A stretch of 12,575 bases of DNA from the NCBI GenBank assembly GCA_013824045.1, contig PNND01000145.1, positions 1-12,575 on the forward strand, in the 5' to 3' direction. A program made the position numbers and the translations under genes. Of the stretch, positions 6,768 through 12,575 are shown piece after piece. The notes under the pieces are model-generated. The model searched no databases. It saw nothing but the letters and a program-made list of their open reading frames with translations, and had not been told where the DNA came from. This DNA is from Rhodobacter sp. (GTDB lineage Bacteria; Pseudomonadota; Alphaproteobacteria; Rhodobacterales; Rhodobacteraceae). Each line of letters opens with the position of its first letter. Position 1 is the stretch's first letter.

Positions 6768-7208
6768 ATGGGAATTGGCGCACCGCCCGCACCATGGGCG
6801 GATTTGATGGCCGAGATGATGGTGACGGATTATTCCCGCTCGCTGGCCTTCTGGACCGGGCCTCTGGGCTTTGCTCTGGCGTTTGAACGGCCCGCGCAGA
6901 AACTGGCCTGCTTGCGGCGGCCCGAAGGTGGGCAGGTGATGATCTATCAGCGCGATGGCGATTGGGAGACCGGGCCGATGGAGCCACCGTTCGGCCGGGG
7001 ATTGGTGATTCAGATCTACGTTGATGACGCCGATGCCGTTGCCGGGGCGATGGTCGCGGCGGGGGTGCCGTTCTATGTGGAGCCGCGCGAGAAGTGGCGC
7101 GACTGGGGCGACAGGATGGGCGGGCAGCGCGAATTTCTGGTGCAGGACCCGGACGGCTATCTGGTGATGGTGGCCCAGCGGATCGGTGAGCGGCCTTTGG
7201 CAGGCTAG
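6768..7208 (+). CDS. VOC-superfamily / bleomycin-resistance-like protein
   Basis: This 146-residue protein has the two-module glyoxalase/bleomycin-resistance/dioxygenase (VOC) layout. The first module includes MMVTDYSRSLAFWTGPLGF (17-35); the second includes VIQIYVDDADAVAGAMVAAG (80-99) and ends in QREFLVQDPDGYLVMVAQ (120-137). Family members bind small ligands; some sequester bleomycin-type drugs, others are metal-dependent enzymes. The first module shows no clear histidine metal ligand, which fits a binding protein more than a lyase, but the substrate cannot be told. ATG 6768 has GAGGAGA at 6754-6760, seven bases upstream. Starting at TTG 6702 would put the N-terminus inside the metK terminator, so I rejected it. 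The gene sits between metK and trmB, as does the membrane protein after it. Confidence 0.85.
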   Translation: MGIGAPPAPWADLMAEMMVTDYSRSLAFWTGPLGFALAFERPAQKLACLRRPEGGQVMIYQRDGDWETGPMEPPFGRGLVIQIYVDDADAVAGAMVAAGVPFYVEPREKWRDWGDRMGGQREFLVQDPDGYLVMVAQRIGERPLAG

Positions 7209-7279
7209 GCGGCGGCTTTCCCTTTCCGCAGGGCTGCGCCATGGTCTGCATGGAATTCCAGACAGGGGGGCTTCGCGCC

Positions 7280-7726
7280 ATGACGGACCGCATGATCTAT
7301 GGGGCAGTGATGTTTGCGGCGGGGGTGGGTATACCCATCCTTGCGGCGCTGAATGCCCAGTTGGGTGCGCGGATCGGATCACCCTTTGCGGCGGCGGCTG
7401 TGCTTTTCCTTGTGGCGCTGGCTGCGGCTGTGGTGGTCATGGGTGCGACCCGCAGCGGCGGAGCCTTGGTGCAGGTGCCGATGCAGCCCCGGCATCTGTT
7501 TCTGGCAGGAGTGCTGGTGTGTTTCTACGTCACCTCGATCACCTTTGTCGCACCCCGTTTCGGGGTGGGGAATGCGATCTTTTTCGTGCTGCTCGGGCAG
7601 ATTGTTTCGGCCGCGCTGATCGATCAGTTCGGGCTGTTCGGGGCCATGCTGCGCGAGATGACATGGCAGCGCGCGGCGGGGATCGGGGCGATGGTGGTGG
7701 GGCTGGTGCTGATCCAGCGGGGTTGA
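7280..7726 (+). CDS. DMT-family membrane protein, YdcZ (DUF606) type
   Basis: This 148-residue integral membrane protein has about five hydrophobic helices (near 6-24, 36-55, 72-91, 98-117 and 131-147). It resembles the short YdcZ/DUF606 branch of the drug/metabolite transporter superfamily. Typical features are the LAALNAQLGARIGSP stretch (21-35) and the block with FYVTSITFVAPRFGVGNAI (82-100) followed by VLLGQIVSAALIDQFGLFG (103-121). Such small members often act as dimers; the substrate is unknown. ATG 7280 has AGGGGGG at 7264-7270 nine bases upstream and starts just before the first helix. ATG 7241 would add 13 residues that look unlike the family. The gap to the VOC gene is 71 bases and to trmB 33 bases, so co-transcription with trmB is plausible. 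Confidence 0.85.
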   Translation: MTDRMIYGAVMFAAGVGIPILAALNAQLGARIGSPFAAAAVLFLVALAAAVVVMGATRSGGALVQVPMQPRHLFLAGVLVCFYVTSITFVAPRFGVGNAIFFVLLGQIVSAALIDQFGLFGAMLREMTWQRAAGIGAMVVGLVLIQRG

Positions 7727-7759
7727 CCTTGTGGGCGCAGCACGGATAGAGGCGCGGGC

Positions 7760-8473
7760 ATGACCGATAGCCCCAAGCCCGACCACAGCCCCGAACGCCG
7801 CAATTTCTATGGCCGCGTGCATGGCAAGACGCTGCGCAGCAGCCAGAAAACCTATCTGGCCGAGGATCTGGGCAAACTGTCCCTGCCGGGGGTGACGGTC
7901 GAGGACAACCCCGCCCGCGCGCCGATCGATCCGGTGGCGCTGTTCGGGGGGCGTCCGCTTTGGCTTGAAGTGGGGTTCGGCGGGGGCGAGCATCTGGTGC
8001 ATATGGCCGCGCGATACCCCGAGATCGGGATCATCGGCTGTGAGCCATTCGTGAACGGGATCGCGATGCTTTTGGGCAAGATCCGTGCAGCGGGGGTGGG
8101 CAATCTGAGGATTCATCCCGGCGATGTGCGCGATCTGTTCGATGTGCTGCCGGCGGCCTCGGTCGCGAAATGTTTCCTGAACTATCCCGACCCGTGGCCC
8201 AAGGCGCGCCATCATCGGCGGCGGTTCGTGACGCCGGGCTATCTGGCGTTGCTGGCGCGGGTGATGATGCCGGGGGCGGAATTCCGGGTGGCGACCGACA
8301 TTCCCGATTACGTGCGCCAGACGCTGGAAGAGGTGCCGCCTGCGGGATTTGATCTGGTCGCGCAGGCCGGGCCGGGCGGGGCGTGGGAGGACTGGATTTC
8401 CACCCGATACGAGCAAAAGGCGCTGCGCGAGGGGCGCACGCCGCATTACCTCACCTTTCGGCGGCAGGCCTAG
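7760..8473 (+). CDS. trmB: tRNA (guanine-N7)-methyltransferase
   Basis: TrmB uses SAM to methylate G46 in the variable loop of tRNAs. The protein has 237 residues (E. coli TrmB has 239). The SAM-binding motif LEVGFGGGEHLVHMA is at 69-83, the acidic E95 of the next strand in GCEPFVNGI, the catalytic-loop NYPDPWPKARHHRRR at 141-155, and the C-terminal TRYEQKALREGR at 215-226. ATG 7760 follows GAGGCG at 7750-7755. Consuming the product of MetK, it is often encoded near metK in alphaproteobacteria; here two accessory genes lie between them. Its TAG stop overlaps the TAG stop of the convergent hydrolase gene within CTAG (8470-8473). Confidence 0.97.
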   Translation: MTDSPKPDHSPERRNFYGRVHGKTLRSSQKTYLAEDLGKLSLPGVTVEDNPARAPIDPVALFGGRPLWLEVGFGGGEHLVHMAARYPEIGIIGCEPFVNGIAMLLGKIRAAGVGNLRIHPGDVRDLFDVLPAASVAKCFLNYPDPWPKARHHRRRFVTPGYLALLARVMMPGAEFRVATDIPDYVRQTLEEVPPAGFDLVAQAGPGGAWEDWISTRYEQKALREGRTPHYLTFRRQA

Positions 8474-9531
8474 GCCGGTATTGCCCAAGCCTCGCCCGGG
8501 GCGAGGGGGCGGAAGCGGTCGGTGGACAGGCCGCGCTGGGCCAGCGCAGCCGCCAGTGCGCGGGGCGGGGCATCGCGGCCTTCATTCGTCAGTTGAAACG
8601 TGCCCCAATGGTGGCCCACGGCATGGGCTGCACCAGAAAGGATGAAGCCCTCAACCGCCTCGGCCGGGTCCTGATGCTGGTCGCGCATGAACCAGCGGGG
8701 TTCATAGGCCCCCACGGGCAGGATGGCGGCGCGGATCTTGCCGTGCTTTTCCGCGATATGGCGGTAGGGGCGACCCTGATCGAAACCGGTATCGCCGATA
8801 TGGTGGATGCGCCCGGCGGGCGTGTCGATCACGAAGGCCGACCACAGCGCCATGGACCGGTCGCGCGTGCCGCGCGCCGACCAGTGGTGGCAGGGTTCGA
8901 AATGCACGGTGGCCGGGCCGAGTTTGACGGTGGCGCCCCAATTGCCAGTCTGCACCCGCATGTCGGGGATGGAATCGCGGATGATCGCGTCATTGCCCAG
9001 CGGCGTGATCACCATCGGGTCATGGGCGGCCTTCAGGTGGCCAAGGGTTTTCAGATCAAGATGGTCATAATGATTGTGGGTCAGCAGGACCGCGTCGATC
9101 TTTGGCAGATCGGCAAAAGCGATGCCGGGGGCGGCGGCGCGTATGGGACCGGCAAACGCAAAGGGGCTGGCGCGGTCTGACCAGACTGGATCCGTGAGCA
9201 GGTTCAGCCCGGACACCTGAATGAGCAGGGTGGCGTGACCGACCATGGTGATGGTCATGTCGTCAACATGAGGTGCGGGTTTTGCGGGGGCGACCGCCAC
9301 CTCATCCGGCCATCGGGCACGGCCACCGCCGAATTGCCAGCGCAACAGGTCGTCAAAGCCCTTGGGGGGTGTGCCGCCCGGATTGAAGAAGCGGACACCG
9401 TCGAAATTCGGCGAGGGCGGGCCTTGGTAATATCGATTGCGGGCTGGGGACAAGGCGAAGGCTCCGGTCGCGGCAAAAGCCCCGCCAAGGGCGAGCAGGG
9501 CGCTGCGTTTGAAAAAGCTGCGGCGGTTCAT
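8470..9531 (-). CDS. Tat-exported MBL-fold hydrolase, NAPE-PLD-like
   Basis: This 353-residue metallo-beta-lactamase-fold protein resembles the UlaG/NAPE-PLD-like group. Metal-binding motifs are THNHYDHLD (151-159, with H152, H154, D156, H157), PCHHWSARG (213-221), GDTG (246-249, D247) and GHHWGTF (306-312). The HWSxRG region is typical of N-acylphosphatidylethanolamine phospholipase D-like proteins, so a lipid phosphodiester substrate is possible but unproven. The N-terminus RRSFFK (3-8) with a hydrophobic stretch 11-25 and AFA before L27 is a good twin-arginine signal, suggesting folding with metal in the cytoplasm and export. It could be a Tat-dependent lipoprotein only if a cysteine were present near the cleavage site; none is. 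The start lacks a good Shine-Dalgarno. It is divergent from aroA and convergent with trmB. Confidence 0.88.
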   Translation of the reverse strand: MNRRSFFKRSALLALGGAFAATGAFALSPARNRYYQGPPSPNFDGVRFFNPGGTPPKGFDDLLRWQFGGGRARWPDEVAVAPAKPAPHVDDMTITMVGHATLLIQVSGLNLLTDPVWSDRASPFAFAGPIRAAAPGIAFADLPKIDAVLLTHNHYDHLDLKTLGHLKAAHDPMVITPLGNDAIIRDSIPDMRVQTGNWGATVKLGPATVHFEPCHHWSARGTRDRSMALWSAFVIDTPAGRIHHIGDTGFDQGRPYRHIAEKHGKIRAAILPVGAYEPRWFMRDQHQDPAEAVEGFILSGAAHAVGHHWGTFQLTNEGRDAPPRALAAALAQRGLSTDRFRPLAPGEAWAIPA

Positions 9532-9646
9532 GGCGTCGATATGCGCTGCGGTGCAGCGGTTTCAAGGTTCTGGCCGGGTCATGCGGGGCATGGACCGGCC
9601 CGCGCGCTTGCGCTATCAGGCGGGCCGACGCGTAAGGGAGAAGACC
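9532..9646. promoter_or_regulatory. Divergent intergenic region, hydrolase/aroA
   Basis: These 115 bases must hold the start signals of both divergent genes unless aroA is read from further upstream. I see no convincing -35/-10 pair in either direction. GGGAG at 9636-9640 is the aroA Shine-Dalgarno. Confidence 0.4.
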
Positions 9647-10993
9647 ATGTCCGGCCACGGCGAAGCGCAACCCATGACCGCCCGCAAGTCGGGCCCCTTG
9701 ACGGGCCGGGCCGAGGTTCCGGGAGATAAATCCATCAGCCACCGCGCGCTTATCTTTGGCGCAATGGCCGTGGGTGAGACACGGGTCACCGGCCTGCTGG
9801 AAGGGCAGGACGTGCTGGATACTGCATCGGCGATGCGGGCCTTCGGGGCCGAGGTCACGCGGCATGGTCCCGGCGCATGGTCGGTGCATGGCGTGGGCGT
9901 GGGCGGGTTCCGCGAGCCTGCGGATGTGATCGATTGCGGCAATTCTGGCACCGGTGTGCGGCTGATCATGGGGACCATGGCCACCACCGCGATCACGGCG
10001 ACATTTACCGGCGACGCTTCGCTGCGCAAGCGGCCGATGGGGCGTGTGACCGATCCGCTCAGCCTGTTTGGTGCGCGCGCCTATGGGCGGCAGGGCGGGC
10101 GGCTGCCGATGACGGTGGTGGGTGCGGCCAACCCGGTGCCGGTGCGCTATGCGCTGCCTGTGGCGAGCGCGCAGGTGAAATCAGCGGTGCTGCTGGCCGG
10201 GCTGAACGCGCCGGGGCAGACGGTGGTGATCGAGAAGGAGCCAACGCGCGACCATTCCGAACGGATGCTGCTGGGTTTTGGTGCGGAGCTGACGGTGGAA
10301 AAGACGCCCGAGGGGAATGTCATCACCCTGACCGGGCGGCCGGAACTGCGGCCGCAGACGGTGGCGGTGCCGCGCGATCCGTCATCGGCGGCCTTTCCGG
10401 TCTGTGCGGCGCTGATCGTGGAGGGATCGGATATCATGGTTCCCGGCGTCAGCCAGAACCTGACGCGCAACGGGCTTTATCTGACGCTGATCGAGATGGG
10501 GGCGGCGATCGATTTTCAGAACCCGCGTGAGGAAGGGGGCGAGCCGGTGGCCGACCTGCGGGTCAGGTTCAGCAGCGGTCTGAAGGGGATCGAGGTTCCC
10601 GAAGACCGCGCGCCAAGCATGATCGACGAATATCCGATCCTGTCGGTGGTGGCGGCCTTTGCCACGGGCAAGACGGTGATGCGCGGCGTCAAGGAATTGC
10701 GGGTCAAGGAAAGCGATCGGATCGACGCCATGGCGCGCGGGCTGGAGGCCTGTGGCGTGAAGGTCGAGGAAGATGAGGATACGCTGATCGTCCATGGTAT
10801 GGGCGCGGGTGGCGTACCGGGCGGGGCGACCTGCGCCACGCATCTGGACCACCGGATCGCGATGAGCTTTCTGGTCTGCGGGATGGCGGCGAAGAAGGCA
10901 GTGTCGGTGGATGATGCATCGCCCATCCTGACCTCCTTCCCGATCTTTGAGGGGTTGATGACGGGGCTTGGTGCCCTGTTGGAACGCGGGTAA
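9647..10993 (+). CDS. aroA: EPSP synthase, class II (CP4-like)
   Basis: AroA (3-phosphoshikimate 1-carboxyvinyltransferase) joins phosphoenolpyruvate to shikimate-3-phosphate, the sixth step of the shikimate pathway. The 448-residue product resembles the Agrobacterium CP4 enzyme (455) more than E. coli AroA (427). It has the four class II motifs: GDKS at 26-29, SAQVK at 174-178, RDHSE at 201-205 and NLTR at 271-274. Other conserved sites are RPMGRV (129-134), D327 in [13 protein letters not shown] (351-358) and DHRIAM (401-406). In the PEP-site loop it reads GNSGTG (98-103), with G101 where CP4 has Ala100. ATG 9647 follows GGGAG at 9636-9640. ATG 9674 lacks a ribosome-binding site. The open frame runs further upstream into the hydrolase gene, but that part is antisense sequence. 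cmk lies downstream, a common alphaproteobacterial arrangement. Confidence 0.97.
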   Translation: MSGHGEAQPMTARKSGPLTGRAEVPGDKSISHRALIFGAMAVGETRVTGLLEGQDVLDTASAMRAFGAEVTRHGPGAWSVHGVGVGGFREPADVIDCGNSGTGVRLIMGTMATTAITATFTGDASLRKRPMGRVTDPLSLFGARAYGRQGGRLPMTVVGAANPVPVRYALPVASAQVKSAVLLAGLNAPGQTVVIEKEPTRDHSERMLLGFGAELTVEKTPEGNVITLTGRPELRPQTVAVPRDPSSAAFPVCAALIVEGSDIMVPGVSQNLTRNGLYLTLIEMGAAIDFQNPREEGGEPVADLRVRFSSGLKGIEVPEDRAPSMIDEYPILSVVAAFATGKTVMRGVKELRVKESDRIDAMARGLEACGVKVEEDEDTLIVHGMGAGGVPGGATCATHLDHRIAMSFLVCGMAAKKAVSVDDASPILTSFPIFEGLMTGLGALLERG

Positions 10994-10994
10994 C

Positions 10995-11080
10995 GATTTT
11001 TCATGCGAAAAATCAGGGGGCTGTCCGCCCCCTCGCCCCTGCGGGGCTCACCCCCGAGAGTATTTGGGCCAAGATGAAGG
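10995..11080 (+). repeat. Composite intergenic hairpin repeat, copy 2
   Basis: Starting one base after the aroA stop, GATTTTTC (10995-11002) and GAAAAATC (11007-11014) form a perfect 8-bp hairpin with loop ATGC. Next GGGGGC/GCCCCC (11016-11021 with 11027-11032) and GCCCC/GGGGC (11035-11039 with 11043-11047) form two GC hairpins. The tail has CCCCCGAGAG (11051-11060), TATTT (11061-11065) and AAGATGAAGG (11071-11080). The tail resembles that of the element after phoH. The first hairpin followed by GGGGG is not a standard T-tract terminator. The AAGG at the end also serves as part of the cmk ribosome-binding site. Confidence 0.75.
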
Positions 11081-11089
11081 GGCTGTCTG

Positions 11090-11683
11090 GTGATCTTCAC
11101 GGTGGCGATTGACGGGCCGGCGGCGGCGGGCAAGGGGACGATCGGGCGGGCCGTGGCGGCGCGGTTCGGGTTTTCGCATTTGGATACGGGGCTGCTTTAT
11201 CGGGCGGTGGGCGCCAAGGGCGGTGATCCCGTTGCGGCGGCGGAGGGGCTGGAGCCGAGCGACCTGGCGCGGGACGATCTGCGGTCGCTGGAGGCGGGGC
11301 AGGCCGCCAGCCGGGTGGCGGTGATCCCGCAAGTGCGTGCTGCGCTTGTGGAATTTCAGCGGAGGTTCGCGCGGGCCGAGGGTGGCGCGGTGCTGGACGG
11401 GCGCGATATCGGGACGGTGATCTGCCCGGAGGCGGAGGTGAAGCTCTATGTGACGGCGTCAGCGGAGGTGCGGGCGCATCGGCGGTGGCTGGAGGTGGGC
11501 GGGGATGAGGCCGTCGTGCTGGCCGAAGTGCGGGAGCGGGATGCGCGCGACATGGGGCGGGCGGATGCGCCGCTGAGGGCGGCGGCGGATGCTTTTGTGA
11601 TGGATACCAGTGTGTTGTCGGTGGATAAGGCGGTGGCGCGGGCCATCGAATTGGTGGAACAAAAACTGGGAGAGCGGGCATGA
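11090..11683 (+). CDS. cmk: Cytidylate kinase
   Basis: Cmk phosphorylates CMP and dCMP with ATP, recycling nucleotides from RNA turnover. The protein has 197 residues, shorter than E. coli Cmk (227), mostly because of a compact NMP-binding region around 45-85. Visible motifs are the P-loop GPAAAGKGT at 9-17, [11 protein letters not shown] at 30-40, the CMP-binding [12 protein letters not shown] at 102-113, and the lid [13 protein letters not shown] at 150-162. The GTG start 11090 has AAGGGG at 11077-11082 seven bases upstream; the nearby ATG 11074 is out of frame. The usual alphaproteobacterial neighbour downstream is rpsA, but here a dehydrogenase gene overlaps the stop in ATGA (11680-11683). 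Confidence 0.95.
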   Translation: MIFTVAIDGPAAAGKGTIGRAVAARFGFSHLDTGLLYRAVGAKGGDPVAAAEGLEPSDLARDDLRSLEAGQAASRVAVIPQVRAALVEFQRRFARAEGGAVLDGRDIGTVICPEAEVKLYVTASAEVRAHRRWLEVGGDEAVVLAEVRERDARDMGRADAPLRAAADAFVMDTSVLSVDKAVARAIELVEQKLGERA

Positions 11684-12456
11684 CGGTTATGCGGTTGCCG
11701 GAACTGGCGGGCAAGGCGGTGCTGATCACGGGGGCCTCCACTGGTATCGGGGCGGCGCTGGCGCGGGCCTTTGCCGCGCAGGGCGCGCGGGTGGGGCTGC
11801 ATTACAATTCCAGCGAAGATGCTGCAAAAGCAGTGGCTTACGAGATCGGCGCGGCAGGGGGCGAGGCGGTTCTGATCCGCGCGGATGTGGGGTCTGGTGC
11901 GGGGGCGCGGTCGGCGGTGGAGCAGGCGGTGGCGGCGTTTGGGGGGTTGGACGGGCTGATCAACAATGCCGGGGGGATGGTGCGGCGGGTGCCCTATGCC
12001 GATGTTTCTGAACAAGATTATGATGAGATCATGGATCTGAACGCCCGGTCTGTGGTGGTGGCATCGCAGGCTGCGGTCGCGCCGATGAAGGCGGCGGGGG
12101 GTGGGTTCATCATCAACACCACCTCGGTTGCGGCACGGAATGGGGCGTCGGGAGGGGCGGGGCTTTATGGATCGTCAAAGGCCTTTGTCCATAACGTGAC
12201 TCGGGGGATGGCCAAGGAGTTGATTCCGTTCGGGATTCGGGTGAACGCCGTGGCGCCGGGGGTCATTACCACGCCGTTCCATGAGCGCTATTCGACGCAA
12301 GCCCAGTTGACGGCGCAGCTGGCCACGATCCCGGCGGGGCGGCTGGGCGTGGCCGAGGATTGTGTGGGGGCATACCTGTTTCTGGCCTGTGCCAGCCTGT
12401 CGGGGTATGTCGTGGGGCAGGTGATCGAGGTGAATGGCGGGCAGTTGATGCCCTGA
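11680..12456 (+). CDS. Short-chain dehydrogenase/reductase (SDR)
   Basis: This 258-residue protein is a classical SDR oxidoreductase with a Rossmann fold. It has the cofactor motif TGASTGIG at 17-24, the NNAG motif at 95-98, catalytic N121, S149, Y163 and K167 (YGSSK at 163-167), and the C-terminal [11 protein letters not shown] at 248-258. H41-Y42-N43-S44 after the second strand, with no acidic residue there, fits NADP(H) better than NAD(H). It resembles FabG-like and glucose/3-oxoacyl reductases, but the substrate cannot be assigned. The start ATG overlaps the cmk TGA by four bases and GGGAG lies at 11668-11672, so translation is probably coupled to cmk. M4 (ATG 11689) is a possible alternative. 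Confidence 0.93.
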   Translation: MTVMRLPELAGKAVLITGASTGIGAALARAFAAQGARVGLHYNSSEDAAKAVAYEIGAAGGEAVLIRADVGSGAGARSAVEQAVAAFGGLDGLINNAGGMVRRVPYADVSEQDYDEIMDLNARSVVVASQAAVAPMKAAGGGFIINTTSVAARNGASGGAGLYGSSKAFVHNVTRGMAKELIPFGIRVNAVAPGVITTPFHERYSTQAQLTAQLATIPAGRLGVAEDCVGAYLFLACASLSGYVVGQVIEVNGGQLMP

Positions 12457-12575
12457 GGGAGTCAGGGTTAACTGTCGGGAATGTAAGGGTTTTTGGCGGG
12501 AAGCGCTGTTGGCGACTGTTCAGCACGGCGGTGCAGCGCGTGGTGCAGACGGGTGTGCATACAAATTCGGGCAGA
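12457..12575. other. 3' flank, no supported gene
   Basis: The 119 bases after the SDR stop contain no supported start, no clear terminator hairpin with a T-tract, and no recognisable promoter. A gene downstream (rpsA would fit the aroA-cmk context) may be controlled from here, but that is a guess from gene order. Confidence 0.35.

Noticed and set aside
9437..9646. Extended N-terminus of the aroA frame (70 extra codons)
   Set aside because: It runs across the start of the minus-strand hydrolase and through the divergent gap. EPSP synthase homology begins just after ATG 9647, which has a proper ribosome-binding site.
12500..12575. GC-rich segment with short inverted repeats near the right edge as a terminator
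   Set aside because: Only four-base arms and no T-tract; not distinguishable from chance in this composition.

Overview
The window is high-GC DNA, densely packed with genes, and looks chromosomal from an alphaproteobacterium of the order Rhodobacterales. Three things support this. The gene order phoH-ybeY-corC-lnt-metK and the pair aroA-cmk are alphaproteobacterial. The metK leader matches the SAM/SAH riboswitch, a class known from Rhodobacterales. Two intergenic GC-rich hairpin elements end in a TATTT...AAGA(A/T)GAA tail of a kind I associate with this group. No tRNA, rRNA, CRISPR array, insertion sequence or phage gene was seen.

Layout. Positions 1-159 are a 5' flank without a supported gene. 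Positions 160-1091 hold two small envelope genes: an exported OmpA-like protein and a putative lipoprotein. They share a gap-free 33-residue segment with two conserved cysteines, and a clear intrinsic terminator follows. Positions 1292-5411 are a compact plus-strand operon: phoH and ybeY (RNA and ribosome quality control), then corC and lnt (CBS-domain protein and lipoprotein N-acylation). A strong hairpin plus a repeat element lies between phoH and ybeY. corC and lnt overlap by 4 bases. Positions 5447-6668 are the riboswitch and metK, closed by a terminator at 6690-6726. Positions 6768-7726 carry a VOC/bleomycin-resistance-like protein and a five-helix DMT (YdcZ-type) membrane protein. trmB follows (7760-8473) and converges with a minus-strand, Tat-exported metallo-beta-lactamase-fold hydrolase; their stop codons share one CTAG. 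A 115-base divergent gap separates that hydrolase from aroA (9647-10993). Next come a composite hairpin repeat, cmk (11090-11683), and a short-chain dehydrogenase whose ATG overlaps the cmk stop (11680-12456). The last 119 bases hold no recognisable gene.

How the genes fit together. Most are housekeeping genes: RNA maturation, envelope lipoprotein processing, methionine/SAM metabolism, tRNA modification, the shikimate pathway and CMP recycling. metK is probably feedback-controlled at translation by SAM, because the riboswitch pseudoknot uses the metK Shine-Dalgarno sequence. Points most worth a second look are the shared cysteine-pair domain at 283-381 and 909-1007, the two composite hairpin repeats (one apparently supplying the cmk ribosome-binding site), the glycine at the CP4 Ala100 position of an otherwise class II EPSP synthase, and the accessory genes inserted at metK/trmB and behind cmk.
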